Source of the DNA: Dubosiella muris
Lineage (GTDB): Bacteria > Bacillota_I > Bacilli_A > Erysipelotrichales > Erysipelotrichaceae
Direction: 5' to 3'
DNA: 64,000 nucleotides
Assembly: GCF_004793885.1 (NCBI RefSeq)
Contig: NZ_SRYG01000015.1
Coordinates: forward strand, 1-64,000
Made by a program: the position numbers and the translations under genes. The number at the start of each line of letters is the position of its first letter. The first letter of the stretch is position 1. Shown piece after piece: positions 23,701 to 33,634 of this stretch. The notes beneath the pieces are model-generated. The model worked only from the letters and a program-made list of their open reading frames with translations, was not told the origin of the DNA and did no database searches.

Positions 23701-26700
23701 GTCACTTTGTCGATTGTTTCAGGCGGCGTGTCCAGCCGGCTCAAGATCATTTCGACCGGCTTGCGGGTCCAGCCGACGAAGACAACCGCTTTCTTTTTGA
23801 CTGGATCGTGGACCGGTTTGGCTTGGCTGAGCGAAACCGTTTCTCCAAGGATATGTCCGGTTTCTTTTGCCGGCAGGCGCCAAACGGTTCCACCGGCCTG
23901 CGCGTTTGGCTCAAAGACAAGGGCGAGCGGGCGTTCCAGATAGTCGGCGATGTCGTTACCGTTTCGATCGTTGGCCCACACGGCGTAGAGCGTGCTGTTT
24001 TTAGCGGGCATCGTCGCTTTGCGCACGATTAGTCGTTCGGCTTCCTCTTTGTCGGCGGCGGTTAGCGCGTCTAGCCGGACCGTCCAGCTCCAGCCGGCGA
24101 AAACCTCGTTTGCGTTCCGGGTGTATTCCCTTGTTTGCGGCAAGTCGATTTCCTCGCCCTTTCGCATCCCTTTCTGTGTCTGGGGCGCTTTCCCGCGCCC
24201 TTCGTTCAAATCGTAGGAAAGCGTGTACGTTTCGAGCACGTCGGCCGTGCCGTCTTTGTTTTCATCGTAGCCCCAGGCCGCGAAGACGGTTACGTTCTGG
24301 CGATCCAGACGAATCGCGTCGATCGTTGTTGGCGCTTCGTCGCCGCGTTTGAAGATGGCTTGCGCCTGTTCTTTCGTCCAGCCGATGAATCGCACAGGAA
24401 CCCCGTCGATGTCGTCGTGCGCTGGAACCGGCTTGTTTGCGAGTTGAACATTCGTTCCGGCAAAGTAGTTCGTCGTGTCGACCGGCACAGAGTCCGGATG
24501 GCCGCCATTGGCATCGTAGAGCAGATGAATTTGCTCCTGATAGTCCGGGACGCCATTTTGATTGGTGTCGGCGGCCCATACGGCGTACACGTCGTTGCCG
24601 TCGGCTTGCATGGTCACTTTCGACAACAAAGTCAGCGTTTTTAATTCCGCCATCGTTTGAATGTCTTGGGAAACCGGCTGTTTGCTCCAGCCAATAAAGA
24701 CGGCGTTTTCCTTTTGAAAGCTGTGGTTTTTGATCGTTTCGTCCGTTTCCGTTCGCCCATACAAATGTTCGGCAGCTGACGACAATTCCGAGTCGGTGCC
24801 GACAATATGATGATGCGGACAAATCACGGCTTCTTCCGATTGGCCAAGGTTGGCGTGATAACGGACTTGAACCGCGTGTTCGGCATAATCGGGAACGAGA
24901 TCGCCATTTTTGTCTTCGGCCCACACCGCGTAAAACGTCACATTCCGGTTGGGCATCGTGTACGTATCCTGCGTCACGATCGAACGGATCAGCGCTTGTT
25001 CGGTGTCCGCTTTCAAAATCGTTTCGATTTGGTTTTCACTCCAGCCCGCAAAGATCGCGCCTTCTTTTTGAAGGTCGGACGTGTACGCAATCGGGAATAC
25101 ATCACCTTCTTGATAGTTGGCGGATGGCGGGACATGGCCCGCGCTCTGCCCGTTGCCGGCATACGTCACCAAATATTCTTTTTCGTAATCCGGAACTTTG
25201 TCGCCATCCAAATCGACGGCCCATACGGCGTAGACGTCATTGCCTGTCCGTTTCATTTCCATTTCGGTAAAGATTTCCGCTTGAAGCGCGTCGTATTCCT
25301 TTTGCGTTTTGATGTCGGCCGGGAACGCCCGCGTGCTCCAGCCGACAAACACCGCGTTGTCTTTCTTGAAAGCGTGCGCTTCTATCTTGCCGGCAACTTT
25401 TTCGCCATGGGAAACGAGGGATCCCCAAATCGTATTCGCCGTCGTGGAAAGCTTGGCGTTGGCGCCAACCACATGGTGGTGTGGACAAATCACATCCACA
25501 TTTTCGCCGTTGTTGGAGTGGTAGCGTACGTGTACCGCGTTGTCGGCATAATCCGGTTTCCCGTTGGCGTTGGCGTCTTTGGCCCAAACCGCGTAAAACG
25601 TCACCGCTTGGGCGGGCATCTCGTACTCGTCTGCCGTAATAATGGATTCGATCGTTTTCGTATCTGCGTTTTCATCCAAAACTCCGGATATCTTCCGGAC
25701 GCTCCAGCCCGCAAAAACCGCGTCTTGTTTTGTCAAATCCGCGCTGTGGCGCATTGGAAATTTTTCGCCCGCCTTGTGTGCAGTTTCCTGCGGCGCCGTT
25801 CCCAGGCCGCCATTTAAATCGTACGTCACGGAATAAGTGTCCAGCACATCGGCGGTGCCATCCTCGTTCGAGTCATAGCCCCAGGCCGCGTAAACTTTCA
25901 CATTCTCGCTTCCGAACCGAATCGTTTGTATGGTTTGCGGCATGCGGTCTTTCGCTTCGTAAATGTTCCGGGTCGGCTCCAGCGTCCAGCCAAGGAAGAC
26001 GACCGCCTTGCTTTCGACCGGCTCGTGGGTTGGCCTTCCTTGCAGAGCGACCAGTTCGCCTGGCACTTGATGCTCGCTGTTTTTCGGCATGTTTTGCACT
26101 TTATCCTGAATCGGGTTGGCGTCATATTCCAGCCGGAACGAGCGTTCCAAATAATCGGCGATGCCATTGCCGTTGCGATCTTCCGCCCAAATCGCATACA
26201 AGGTCGTCGCTTTTGCCGGCATGACGAACAAATCCATCGACACAAACTCTGGCGCTTTGGAGCCCGCCATGAGCACGTTTGTGCTTTGCGTTTCACTCCA
26301 GCCCGCAAATAAAATCTGGATCCCGTTCCTTTCTTCTCTTGTCGGGATTTTTTCGTTCAGCTTCACTTTCTCCCCGGCTAAATGCTGGGATAGCTCCGGC
26401 ATGTTCTCCACGCTTTCCGAAGTGTTTGGATCATAGTTTAGCGGATATACCGCGTTTTTTTCCTTCCAGTCCGGGATGGCGTTGTTGTTTTTGTCCACCG
26501 CCCACACCGCGTACACTTGGACATGCGAATCTTTGACCGGCACGTTTTCCACCACTGGTACTTTCGCGAACTCCTCCTCGGTTTGGATGATGGAATTTAC
26601 CGGAGTCTGGCTCCAGCCCATTAAAACCGCGTTGTCCATCGTGAACGTGTAAGGCGCGGTCGCCGGAATGTCCTTCTCGCTGCCGAAAAGATTTTCTTTT

Positions 26701-29700
26701 GGCGTATACAGCTTTACGATTTCCCCGTTCACATGATGATGCCCGCATTGAACGACCAAACCGCTTTCGTTGTTGGCGTTGTAAAGAATCTGGTATCCAT
26801 CCTCTTCATAATCCGGCGTTCCGTTTTTATTTTTATCGGCAGCCCACACCGCATACACGTCGTTTCCGGTTTCTTGCAAGGTGAATTGATCCACCAGCTC
26901 CGCTTTCTTTTCCCCGGCTGCGGTCGTGATCAAATCGGTTCTGGTCTTGCTCCAGCCAATCCATACGGCGTTTTCTTTGGCAAAGCCAAGCGCTTGCGCA
27001 GTGGCCGATAACGCGCATGTTTCTCCGGCCACATGGTGATGCGTACAGTTTTCCGCCTTCTCTTGTTCGGTATTCGAATGGTACGTCACGTGCAGCGCCT
27101 CGTCCTCGCCATCCGGCGTTCCATTTCCATTTTTATCATCCGCCCAAACCGCGTAAATCGTCGTATGGGCGTTGACTGCAATGGAAGAGCCTGGTTTCAA
27201 AAGATCCTCCGGGGTCTTTGAAACGGCTGCCGGATAGCGTGTCATACTCCATCCGATGAAAGTTTCCAACGCCTCGCGGGTAAAGCTTCCGCTTGCGACA
27301 TCGACCTTTTGATTTTTCTTCAAATCGTTTCGGGAACTTGGCAAGGTTCCTTTTCCGCCATTGAGATCGTATCGAAGCGTATACCGTTCCATGACGTCCG
27401 CCACGCCATACCCTGTTTCTCCTTCGGCATCCAAATCGTAGCCCCAGGCCGCGTAGACGGTAATATCATGATTCTTATCCTTGTCAAACGTGACTTGCGA
27501 GGCCAAATTCAGATTTTCCACCGAATCCTTTGGTTCATATATTTTCGTTGATGGATTTCTTGTCCAGCCCATAAACACGACCCGTTTGCCATCGACATTG
27601 GAATGCGTCGGTTTTGGTGACATTTTCAACGAAACCGTATCTCCCGGAATGTGCACACTGTCGAGCAGCGATTTGTTTACCGTGCCTTGCGATTGCGGAT
27701 TGCCGTTGTAAATCAGTTTCACCAGCTCCTTATAATCCGGCTTGCCGTTGGCGTTGCTGTCTTTGGCCCAAACCGCGTATAGAGTAATATCTTTCGTTCC
27801 CATCCGGATTTCTTTTCCGGAAATCAAGATTTCATTGATCGAATTTCCCTGAGCCGCAGTAAACGCCTCCTGGTGTTGTTTTAAGCTCCAACCAACAAAG
27901 ACTTCTTTTTCCGCTCGGGTAAACTTAGTTTCTTCGCTAATAAGAACGATCGCTCCTTTTTGAATTCCAGTTTCTTTACTTGGAGGAGTTCCATGTCCAC
28001 CATTCAGATTATAAGTTAAGAAATACGTCTCTAGAACATCCGCTGTCCCATCCTCATTTTCATCGTATCCCCAAGCCGCATAAACCGTCGCGTCCGTATT
28101 GCCAATCGTCACTTCTTTTATTGTTTCCGGAGCCGTATTTTCACGACTAAAAATAATGGTCGTTGGCGCCGATGTCCATCCAATAAAGATCACATTTGTC
28201 TCTTCAGGATCGGAATCATTTTTCTTCACCGGAGAATGTGTCGGAGTTGTCGTGCTTAATGGGACTTCATCGTTCGGAATCAGAGGCTTGTTGTCCGTTG
28301 TTTTTGTGACAGGAGCCGGTACAGAAGTCACTTCACCTTTCATTGCATTTCCGTCATACGTCAACGTACGCTCTTCCTCGTAATCCGGTTTTCCGTTTTT
28401 GTTACGGTCAGCCGCCCATACCGCGTAGACATTCGTATTTCCGTCTTCATCCGCGTATGGACCCGTATAACCTTCCTTTGCATCAGCTTCTTTTGGAAGC
28501 ATTGTGATTGTAGTCCTGATGCTGTCTTTCAGTTCGTTATACTGTTCCTTCGATACAATCACATCCGGCATTGCGGCCGTACTCCAGCCGATGAAAATAT
28601 GACTCGTCTTCTCAAATGTATGTGTTTTTACTTCCGAATCCATAGAACTTTGAGACGCATCATGTTCTACTTTGTTTCCTGACACAGTTCCATTTTCAGA
28701 AAGTTCTACTGTTTCCCCCACTACATGATGATGTGGACAAAGAATATCTTCCATTTCATCGTTGTTTTCGTGATACCGGACACGGACCGCGTCATCGTAA
28801 TAATCCGGGTTCCCGTTCTTGTTCTTATCGTAGGCATACACGGCAAACAGAGTCACGTTCTTTTCCGGCATTGTATGCACATCGGTTGTGATGATTTTCT
28901 TTTTAGCTATCTCTGAGTCATCTTCTGTAAGGATTTGAGGAATTGACTCTGTACTCCAACCGGCAAAGATCGTATCCCCCCCTTTCGTCAACTGATTTGT
29001 TCCCGTATAATCTGGTTTGACTTGCTCTCCGGCAATATGCTGCGTAGGCGATGGGACTGTACCATATGTATTTCCATTTCCATCATACGTCAGCGTATAA
29101 AGTTTTTCGATAACCGCCGTAATGGTTGTATCTTTTGATACCTTATACGCCTTTAGTTCATCCTTGGAATATAATTTATCTTCTCCATCCACATTCCAGC
29201 CTGTAAACCGGTATCCCTCATTAACTGAAACTAACGGAACTGTACCCAATTGCTCATCATGCCAAACGTTTCTTGAAGATTCACTTAACGTCGCATTCTC
29301 CGTTTTAAACGTTACTGTATGCGGCTTTTGAAGCCCGATGGTAAGCTTTTGCGCCGCAGAAATATCATTCGGGGTTTTGTTCTTATCCAAAACAAACGTG
29401 GCAGTTGCGGTTTTTCCCTGGTCAGCAGACGAAAATTTTCCATTCGCAGGCAGAGAGAATCGTAATGGATTTTCACTGGAAGCATTCGGACTTCCCGGGT
29501 TCGTAATCAGCACATCATACGTATCGGCTCTTCGCCGACTGAATTTGAACACGCCATTTTCAGTCTGAAGCTCCTGGGTTTCAGCCGAATCGGCCACCGT
29601 CGCGTTTTGGTGTTGTGCTTTCACCATTACGTTGTTTTCTTTATAAAGCTCGTCAACACCCTCGTCAAAAATACCATTATAATTATTATCAATAAAAACT

Positions 29701-32700
29701 TTTCCTTCAATAACACCGGTTTGAAATTCAACTTGGATGCGAGGCAGAGGGTTGTGGCCCTGATTGTGCGCCGCACCGACCGAGTAAGGAGAAACGCCAC
29801 AAGGACCGAAGTTGATTTCACTGCCGACCAAATCAGCCATTTCGTCAAAATGGTCCTGATCCTTTGTGAATGTCGGTTCTAAACGCATATTAACTGCCAA
29901 ATACGCATCTTCGGATATTTTTTTCACATCGTCTTTTGCGGCAATTCGGATCATTTTCACTTTTTTCCATTGTGCCGCTTTCTCTGCTTCGGTTGTACAA
30001 CCTTCTAATAATTGATTTTCTGTTATATAGTTCTCTTTTTTATTGTAATACTTCAAGTCATTAGATTCTGCTTTTGAATCAATATCGGTCGCGTAAGTCA
30101 CCACAACATTTCCTTGCGACACTCCGTCTAAAGATGGAGCTCGAGTCAAATTCATATCAAACTCAAACAGCCGGTTTTGCATATGACTATCCCAGAAATC
30201 TCCTGCCTTTGGCACCGGAATAAAGTAGTAAAATGCTCTTGCTTCAGCTTCACTAAATTCTCTTCCTGTATTGTTGTCCAAGGTAAACAGCATGTCGATC
30301 ACATGGTTTTCATCTTTCAAGTAGACCTTTTCCTTATTCTGCTCAAAATTCGAATACTTTGTTGGATCAAATTCAAGAGCTGACCCTTTCTCGGCCACTC
30401 GCGCGCCAAAGGTGAAATCAAGACCAAGACGCGCCGCGACGATCGACAGTTTCGTTCCGCTCGTCGTGTTGTTATTAAAAGTTCCATATTTCTCACCATT
30501 TACTTCAACAACACTATTTTCACAGCTAGACATTCCGGTATCGAAGTAAATTTCTTTTCCCTGAGACTTTACCAATATACATTCCCGCATATCTAGCGCC
30601 ATCGCATCCGCGTCGTGCGCAATATTCAGTGTAAAGGAAATTCCCAATTGGTACTGCGTTAGATCATCCTCAGCAAACCAACCTAACTTCGTAGGATTTT
30701 TAAAAGTAATTTTATACTCTTTAAATGCCTCGGCATCCGCATTTTGTTGGCTCTCTGATGGCTTAATAAAATTATAATCTCCTTCTTTAATCTCTGTTTG
30801 GTTGATTTTCCCGGTTTCAACCGCGGAACTCTCAAATAAGACATAATCCGCGGCACTACCTTTCTGTTGATAGAGTCGAAGATTTTCAATAGAAATCTTC
30901 TCCGGCAGCCGAATAATAATTTCCGGATCCGTTATAATTGAATATTTTGTATAAGGATACGCAGAAGCCATGGCCACACCATTAAACTCAACCTCTTCTC
31001 CCGCTGTACAAAGAACTTTATCCAAAACAGGTAGTTTCTCATTCGTCTTAGGATCCACCGCATTGACCATTCCTAAGGGAATACTTTTATCTATTATAGT
31101 CATCTCTGATTCTTCGGTCACATTCGTTATATTTAAAGAAAAAGACTTAGATTCCCCTTTTTGTGTTCCACTTTCTGAGTTTTCGGCTGTAGCGGATGAG
31201 GCAGGGGTTACTTTCAATGTGCAAAAATTATCGTTATTATAAGCTCCTGGTTTCAATATTTTTCCAAATGTGGAGCTTCTTGAACTCGCCATGTCATCCA
31301 GGCGCGCAATAATCTTACTCGTAAAATCTTTAGGATAGTTGCTTACCGTCGCGGTTATGCTTGTAAAATAGACTCCTTCAGGAGCTCGCAACAAAACATA
31401 TCCATCCTTATGTTCCAATGTATTGGCATCTACGGGAGTCGAAGTATCGCTTCCTTTGATTGTATAGGAAACATCGGAAATTGTTGCGTTGTCTGGAACT
31501 GGTATCTTCTGAACCGTCACCCCTACAAAATCCGTATTGTCATAAGAATATTCTAGGTTCATCGAATCACTATCGGTTAAACCGTTTCCATCAATGTCGA
31601 TTTTCCCGAAATAATATAAAACGCCATCTATATTTCCAGACTGAGCGGCAATCCCTTGAGGACGCGATTTTCCATTCACTACCACAGGTCCGGCTGTAGC
31701 AACCTCACAGGTCCGATTAACTGAGAGTGAATTACACTTCCATTCATCTACATTTTTCCAGTCCTTATAGCTCGTTGCAATATTTCCGTTCCAACTTACT
31801 TTTTCACCATTTTTAGCTTCTTCTCCGTTATCCCAAACAAAATATGGGGTAATATAATCATCCGCCTGGATGTATAAATTTTTCCAGGTTACAGTAACTT
31901 TATTATCCGTTGTATTATATGCAACCTCGTACTTCTCAGTGTTCTCGTCTTTACCTAAATCATCCAGATTCCACGCTCCGCTATCCGATTGAATGTGATG
32001 CAGTTTGGCATATGTGTTTTTTTCATTATTTTTCGGTAATGGCATCGTCATGCTAAAACTTTCGTAGTAGCTTCCAAAACTAAATTGAAACCGATCTGGT
32101 CGATACCGAATATCCACCAATTTAAACGGTTCCGTGCTCTCCGCCATCAAATACTTAGAAGATGGTACTACAGCATTTAAAAATGGGCCCGTCCCCAACT
32201 TATCATCCTCTGTTAAGGTTCCAACAGCAGAAAATGTATCATATTCGGTTTTTGTTTCTCCCTCAACGCTATACGTTTGAATTTTAACTGCATCAGAGAT
32301 TACAGGTTTTTGATTCGTTCCATCCTTGTCTTTAATCCACTGCTTATTCCACAACGTCGTATCAAAGGCGAGGATAATGTTAAAACTCGTGTTCTGGGCC
32401 GTTTCCTTTAAGGAATACGTGATCGTTCCTGATTTTGGTCGATAGGCTCCAAAATTTTTTTCGCTGTTTAATTCCTCCAGACTTTCTGGCGTTACATCTT
32501 CCACAAATCCATTTTTTTCCGCTTGCGGAAATTCAACCACAGTCATTCCATCCGGAATCGTAATGGACACTTTTTTATTTTTCAGATTCAGCTCGCTCTC
32601 CACTTCGAAATGCAAAGTCACCTGCCGGTCGTATTTCATTGTAAATTCATTCTTTGTTTCCTGATCCTCGCTTACAAGCGACTGAACAGCACCTGTGCTG

Positions 32701-33551
32701 TCCTTGATCGAAACCGCGGCGATTTTCATTTTCTTCTCGGTCGCATCCGGCGTTGTGGAATCCGGCGCTTCATCTCCCTCTGCGATGCCGGACTCCTTCT
32801 CGTTTTCCTTTTGAGAAGTATCCTTGTTGTCATCGTCCATTGTAATGACTTTTTTAGGCTGTTCGCCTTCTTCCACTGGATCTTGTTCTTCTTCCGGTTT
32901 CGTTTCCTGTCCGGCTTTCTCCTCCATGAACGCGCCATACGCCGCGGCCACCTCTTGATAAAGCTGCGTCAGGGTTTGCGCTTCGGCTTGTCCGTTTTCA
33001 TCGACTTGCTGGTCAAGCGCATCCAAAGACTGAATTATAGACTCCTCCTGTCTTAAAACCGCTTCCATGAAGGCGTACTCGTCCTCTTCCAGCTGGGCGA
33101 GCTCATCCTCGTTGAGCGCCACGTACGTGTCGTAGGCATGTTCTATACGCGTGTAGACCGCTTGCAGCGGATCTTCTTCGGCGCTTTCCTCGGTGAGGAT
33201 GGCGATGATTTCCGCGATATCCTCCTGCAAGCAAGGAACGCAGCGGTATTGGCACGGATCGGTCCCGCATTGGGCGTCGTGCCAAGGATGATGGACGCAA
33301 AGTCCTTGCTCGTTTCCGACAGTCGGATTTTCTTCTTCGGAAACGATTTCGGTTTCGTCCTCCATCAGCTGCTGCTCGACGACTTCCGGATCCGTTTCGG
33401 CTTCCGTTGCCAAAACCGGCCAGTTCAAGCCGTTCGAAACACTCAAAAGGGCGCAAAGAGAAGAGGCCAGGAATTTTCGTCCAATGCCTTGAATGACTTT
33501 ACGCTCATGGTTTTTCACAGTTTTGTGGGGTTGCTGTTTCATCATGTTCAT
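20715..33551 (-). CDS. Giant InlB-repeat surface protein (4278 aa)
   Basis: Secreted, wall-anchored adhesin-like protein. Signal peptide (1-48, ending VLA). Residues 85-107 hold a Cys/His cluster (C85, H87, H88, H91, C95, C100, C104, C107), followed by a helical segment and an acidic linker (to about 275). About 280-1275 is a beta-rich adhesin region; near 1280 is an SdrD/CnaB-like domain (VIEGKVFIDNNYNGIFDEG). From about 1410 to 4205 run roughly 27 InlB/Flg_new-type repeats, each ending YAVWA or YAAWGYD plus a DxNxxGxxD linker. Three repeat classes alternate; seven copies carry CxHHH. The C-terminus has STDTG, a hydrophobic helix and a basic tail. ATG 33551 follows GGAAGGAG. Codon use shifts from AT-richer (about 28-32.7 kb) to GC-rich in the later repeats. 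Confidence 0.93.
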   Translation of the reverse strand: MNMMKQQPHKTVKNHERKVIQGIGRKFLASSLCALLSVSNGLNWPVLATEAETDPEVVEQQLMEDETEIVSEEENPTVGNEQGLCVHHPWHDAQCGTDPCQYRCVPCLQEDIAEIIAILTEESAEEDPLQAVYTRIEHAYDTYVALNEDELAQLEEDEYAFMEAVLRQEESIIQSLDALDQQVDENGQAEAQTLTQLYQEVAAAYGAFMEEKAGQETKPEEEQDPVEEGEQPKKVITMDDDNKDTSQKENEKESGIAEGDEAPDSTTPDATEKKMKIAAVSIKDSTGAVQSLVSEDQETKNEFTMKYDRQVTLHFEVESELNLKNKKVSITIPDGMTVVEFPQAEKNGFVEDVTPESLEELNSEKNFGAYRPKSGTITYSLKETAQNTSFNIILAFDTTLWNKQWIKDKDGTNQKPVISDAVKIQTYSVEGETKTEYDTFSAVGTLTEDDKLGTGPFLNAVVPSSKYLMAESTEPFKLVDIRYRPDRFQFSFGSYYESFSMTMPLPKNNEKNTYAKLHHIQSDSGAWNLDDLGKDENTEKYEVAYNTTDNKVTVTWKNLYIQADDYITPYFVWDNGEEAKNGEKVSWNGNIATSYKDWKNVDEWKCNSLSVNRTCEVATAGPVVVNGKSRPQGIAAQSGNIDGVLYYFGKIDIDGNGLTDSDSMNLEYSYDNTDFVGVTVQKIPVPDNATISDVSYTIKGSDTSTPVDANTLEHKDGYVLLRAPEGVYFTSITATVSNYPKDFTSKIIARLDDMASSRSSTFGKILKPGAYNNDNFCTLKVTPASSATAENSESGTQKGESKSFSLNITNVTEESEMTIIDKSIPLGMVNAVDPKTNEKLPVLDKVLCTAGEEVEFNGVAMASAYPYTKYSIITDPEIIIRLPEKISIENLRLYQQKGSAADYVLFESSAVETGKINQTEIKEGDYNFIKPSESQQNADAEAFKEYKITFKNPTKLGWFAEDDLTQYQLGISFTLNIAHDADAMALDMRECILVKSQGKEIYFDTGMSSCENSVVEVNGEKYGTFNNNTTSGTKLSIVAARLGLDFTFGARVAEKGSALEFDPTKYSNFEQNKEKVYLKDENHVIDMLFTLDNNTGREFSEAEARAFYYFIPVPKAGDFWDSHMQNRLFEFDMNLTRAPSLDGVSQGNVVVTYATDIDSKAESNDLKYYNKKENYITENQLLEGCTTEAEKAAQWKKVKMIRIAAKDDVKKISEDAYLAVNMRLEPTFTKDQDHFDEMADLVGSEINFGPCGVSPYSVGAAHNQGHNPLPRIQVEFQTGVIEGKVFIDNNYNGIFDEGVDELYKENNVMVKAQHQNATVADSAETQELQTENGVFKFSRRRADTYDVLITNPGSPNASSENPLRFSLPANGKFSSADQGKTATATFVLDKNKTPNDISAAQKLTIGLQKPHTVTFKTENATLSESSRNVWHDEQLGTVPLVSVNEGYRFTGWNVDGEDKLYSKDELKAYKVSKDTTITAVIEKLYTLTYDGNGNTYGTVPSPTQHIAGEQVKPDYTGTNQLTKGGDTIFAGWSTESIPQILTEDDSEIAKKKIITTDVHTMPEKNVTLFAVYAYDKNKNGNPDYYDDAVRVRYHENNDEMEDILCPHHHVVGETVELSENGTVSGNKVEHDASQSSMDSEVKTHTFEKTSHIFIGWSTAAMPDVIVSKEQYNELKDSIRTTITMLPKEADAKEGYTGPYADEDGNTNVYAVWAADRNKNGKPDYEEERTLTYDGNAMKGEVTSVPAPVTKTTDNKPLIPNDEVPLSTTTPTHSPVKKNDSDPEETNVIFIGWTSAPTTIIFSRENTAPETIKEVTIGNTDATVYAAWGYDENEDGTADVLETYFLTYNLNGGHGTPPSKETGIQKGAIVLISEETKFTRAEKEVFVGWSLKQHQEAFTAAQGNSINEILISGKEIRMGTKDITLYAVWAKDSNANGKPDYKELVKLIYNGNPQSQGTVNKSLLDSVHIPGDTVSLKMSPKPTHSNVDGKRVVFMGWTRNPSTKIYEPKDSVENLNLASQVTFDKDKNHDITVYAAWGYDLDAEGETGYGVADVMERYTLRYDLNGGKGTLPSSRNDLKKNQKVDVASGSFTREALETFIGWSMTRYPAAVSKTPEDLLKPGSSIAVNAHTTIYAVWADDKNGNGTPDGEDEALHVTYHSNTEQEKAENCTHHHVAGETCALSATAQALGFAKENAVWIGWSKTRTDLITTAAGEKKAELVDQFTLQETGNDVYAVWAADKNKNGTPDYEEDGYQILYNANNESGLVVQCGHHHVNGEIVKLYTPKENLFGSEKDIPATAPYTFTMDNAVLMGWSQTPVNSIIQTEEEFAKVPVVENVPVKDSHVQVYAVWAVDKNNNAIPDWKEKNAVYPLNYDPNTSESVENMPELSQHLAGEKVKLNEKIPTREERNGIQILFAGWSETQSTNVLMAGSKAPEFVSMDLFVMPAKATTLYAIWAEDRNGNGIADYLERSFRLEYDANPIQDKVQNMPKNSEHQVPGELVALQGRPTHEPVESKAVVFLGWTLEPTRNIYEAKDRMPQTIQTIRFGSENVKVYAAWGYDSNEDGTADVLDTYSVTYDLNGGLGTAPQETAHKAGEKFPMRHSADLTKQDAVFAGWSVRKISGVLDENADTKTIESIITADEYEMPAQAVTFYAVWAKDANANGKPDYADNAVHVRYHSNNGENVDVICPHHHVVGANAKLSTTANTIWGSLVSHGEKVAGKIEAHAFKKDNAVFVGWSTRAFPADIKTQKEYDALQAEIFTEMEMKRTGNDVYAVWAVDLDGDKVPDYEKEYLVTYAGNGQSAGHVPPSANYQEGDVFPIAYTSDLQKEGAIFAGWSENQIETILKADTEQALIRSIVTQDTYTMPNRNVTFYAVWAEDKNGDLVPDYAEHAVQVRYHANLGQSEEAVICPHHHIVGTDSELSSAAEHLYGRTETDETIKNHSFQKENAVFIGWSKQPVSQDIQTMAELKTLTLLSKVTMQADGNDVYAVWAADTNQNGVPDYQEQIHLLYDANGGHPDSVPVDTTNYFAGTNVQLANKPVPAHDDIDGVPVRFIGWTKEQAQAIFKRGDEAPTTIDAIRLDRQNVTVFAAWGYDENKDGTADVLETYTLSYDLNEGRGKAPQTQKGMRKGEEIDLPQTREYTRNANEVFAGWSWTVRLDALTAADKEEAERLIVRKATMPAKNSTLYAVWANDRNGNDIADYLERPLALVFEPNAQAGGTVWRLPAKETGHILGETVSLSQAKPVHDPVKKKAVVFVGWTRKPVEMILSRLDTPPETIDKVTFGSQDLRVFAAWGYDEDGDGMADVLNRYALRYDANGGTGQVPAAQDHRQGDTFALAYPADLTKKNAIFAGWSESKITAVLDENADKETLSKIIQDAERTMPAKSLTLYAVWARDANGNGKPDYADDAVPVRYHSNNAQSMDIVCAHHHVAGATVKLSSSAVDLYGRRTAHNGEAKGEVGRYTFTKDKAVFIGWSAKAFPKDIETQAQYDQRKEDIFTEMEMKKKGNDVYAVWALDSNDDGKPDYQDRYALVYDGNGKTSGTLPAVIEYGAGTIVPVAQVENWKKGDAVFAGWSETPVDQILDDDPDPDLYASILMTYEYTMPKHDVTLYAVWAHDTNHDGTPDFAQRAVHVRYHSNNEQNIELECVHHHIVGMQASLSRTARDLYGHAQTKTRSAAGLQHYSFTKDSAVFIGWSLKPVDHVIATSDQYETIEKTLLSEMKMKEQDNDVYAVWAQDRNRNGVPDYAETVRVRYHANANTDAVQNIPSDDAFHIPGDTLKLAGNPTHQNVAGKAVVLLGWLREPHAIFTRDDQDPTDDLVQEITFGRDDIDVYAAWGYDENGDGKADVLDTYTLAYDANGGTGFVPRPQAGMAKGERVSLPKEADLTRADDEVWIGWSLKPYEAAFSATEGSQAQTALLAADSFTMPSANQTLYAVWAQDQNQNGVADFEEMVHVRYAKNAAEGGSVHGMPSASIHLPGDVAALSLKTPTYTDNDGRRVLFLGWTREAHAIYTRQDPDPTSALLREIELGKRDVTVYAAWGYDANKDGKADVFETYSLTYDLNGGTGRVPAPQTNVGKGTILALTKEKNFTRHEGETFAGWSRQKLEQAVDDGQSVGLEGKELEMGAEDVMLYAVWKRDPNVIIRYTVSYDLNGGQNVASASYAPETMPAGTVYRVQAAPARQGYAFTGWKTNDGKIVQPFDSLTITGNIQLTAQWRKEGGSAQAGRTPSSRKPSARAAHSTDTGQTTRRALWMTLLGASGLVAACLAYRKKQKRK
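20990..29330 (-). repeat. Tandem InlB-type repeat array in the giant gene
   Basis: About 27 units of roughly 85-120 codons. Class A (about 11): YxLxYDLNGG opening. Class B (7): VRYHSNN opening with CxHHHxxG. Class C (7): HxPGD and PTHxxV, then GWTxxP and ending YAAWGYDxNxDGxADVLE. A class C unit is always followed by class A. At DNA level the seven class C ends share the near-identical string TCGTAGCCCCAGGCCGC (for example 21418, 22031, 24268, 27438), so recombination between units is likely. Confidence 0.9.
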
Positions 33552-33634
33552 AATCTCCTTCCCAATTTACATTTTAAAAACTTTTTTCGCCAATTTCCAG
33601 ACCTTATTCCAAAAAATATGGGTAAATAAGGGAC

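Noticed and set aside
20990-29330. Regular DNA repeats considered as a CRISPR or noncoding satellite array
   Set aside because: The repeats are codon-phased, 85-120 codons long and keep an open frame with conserved protein motifs.
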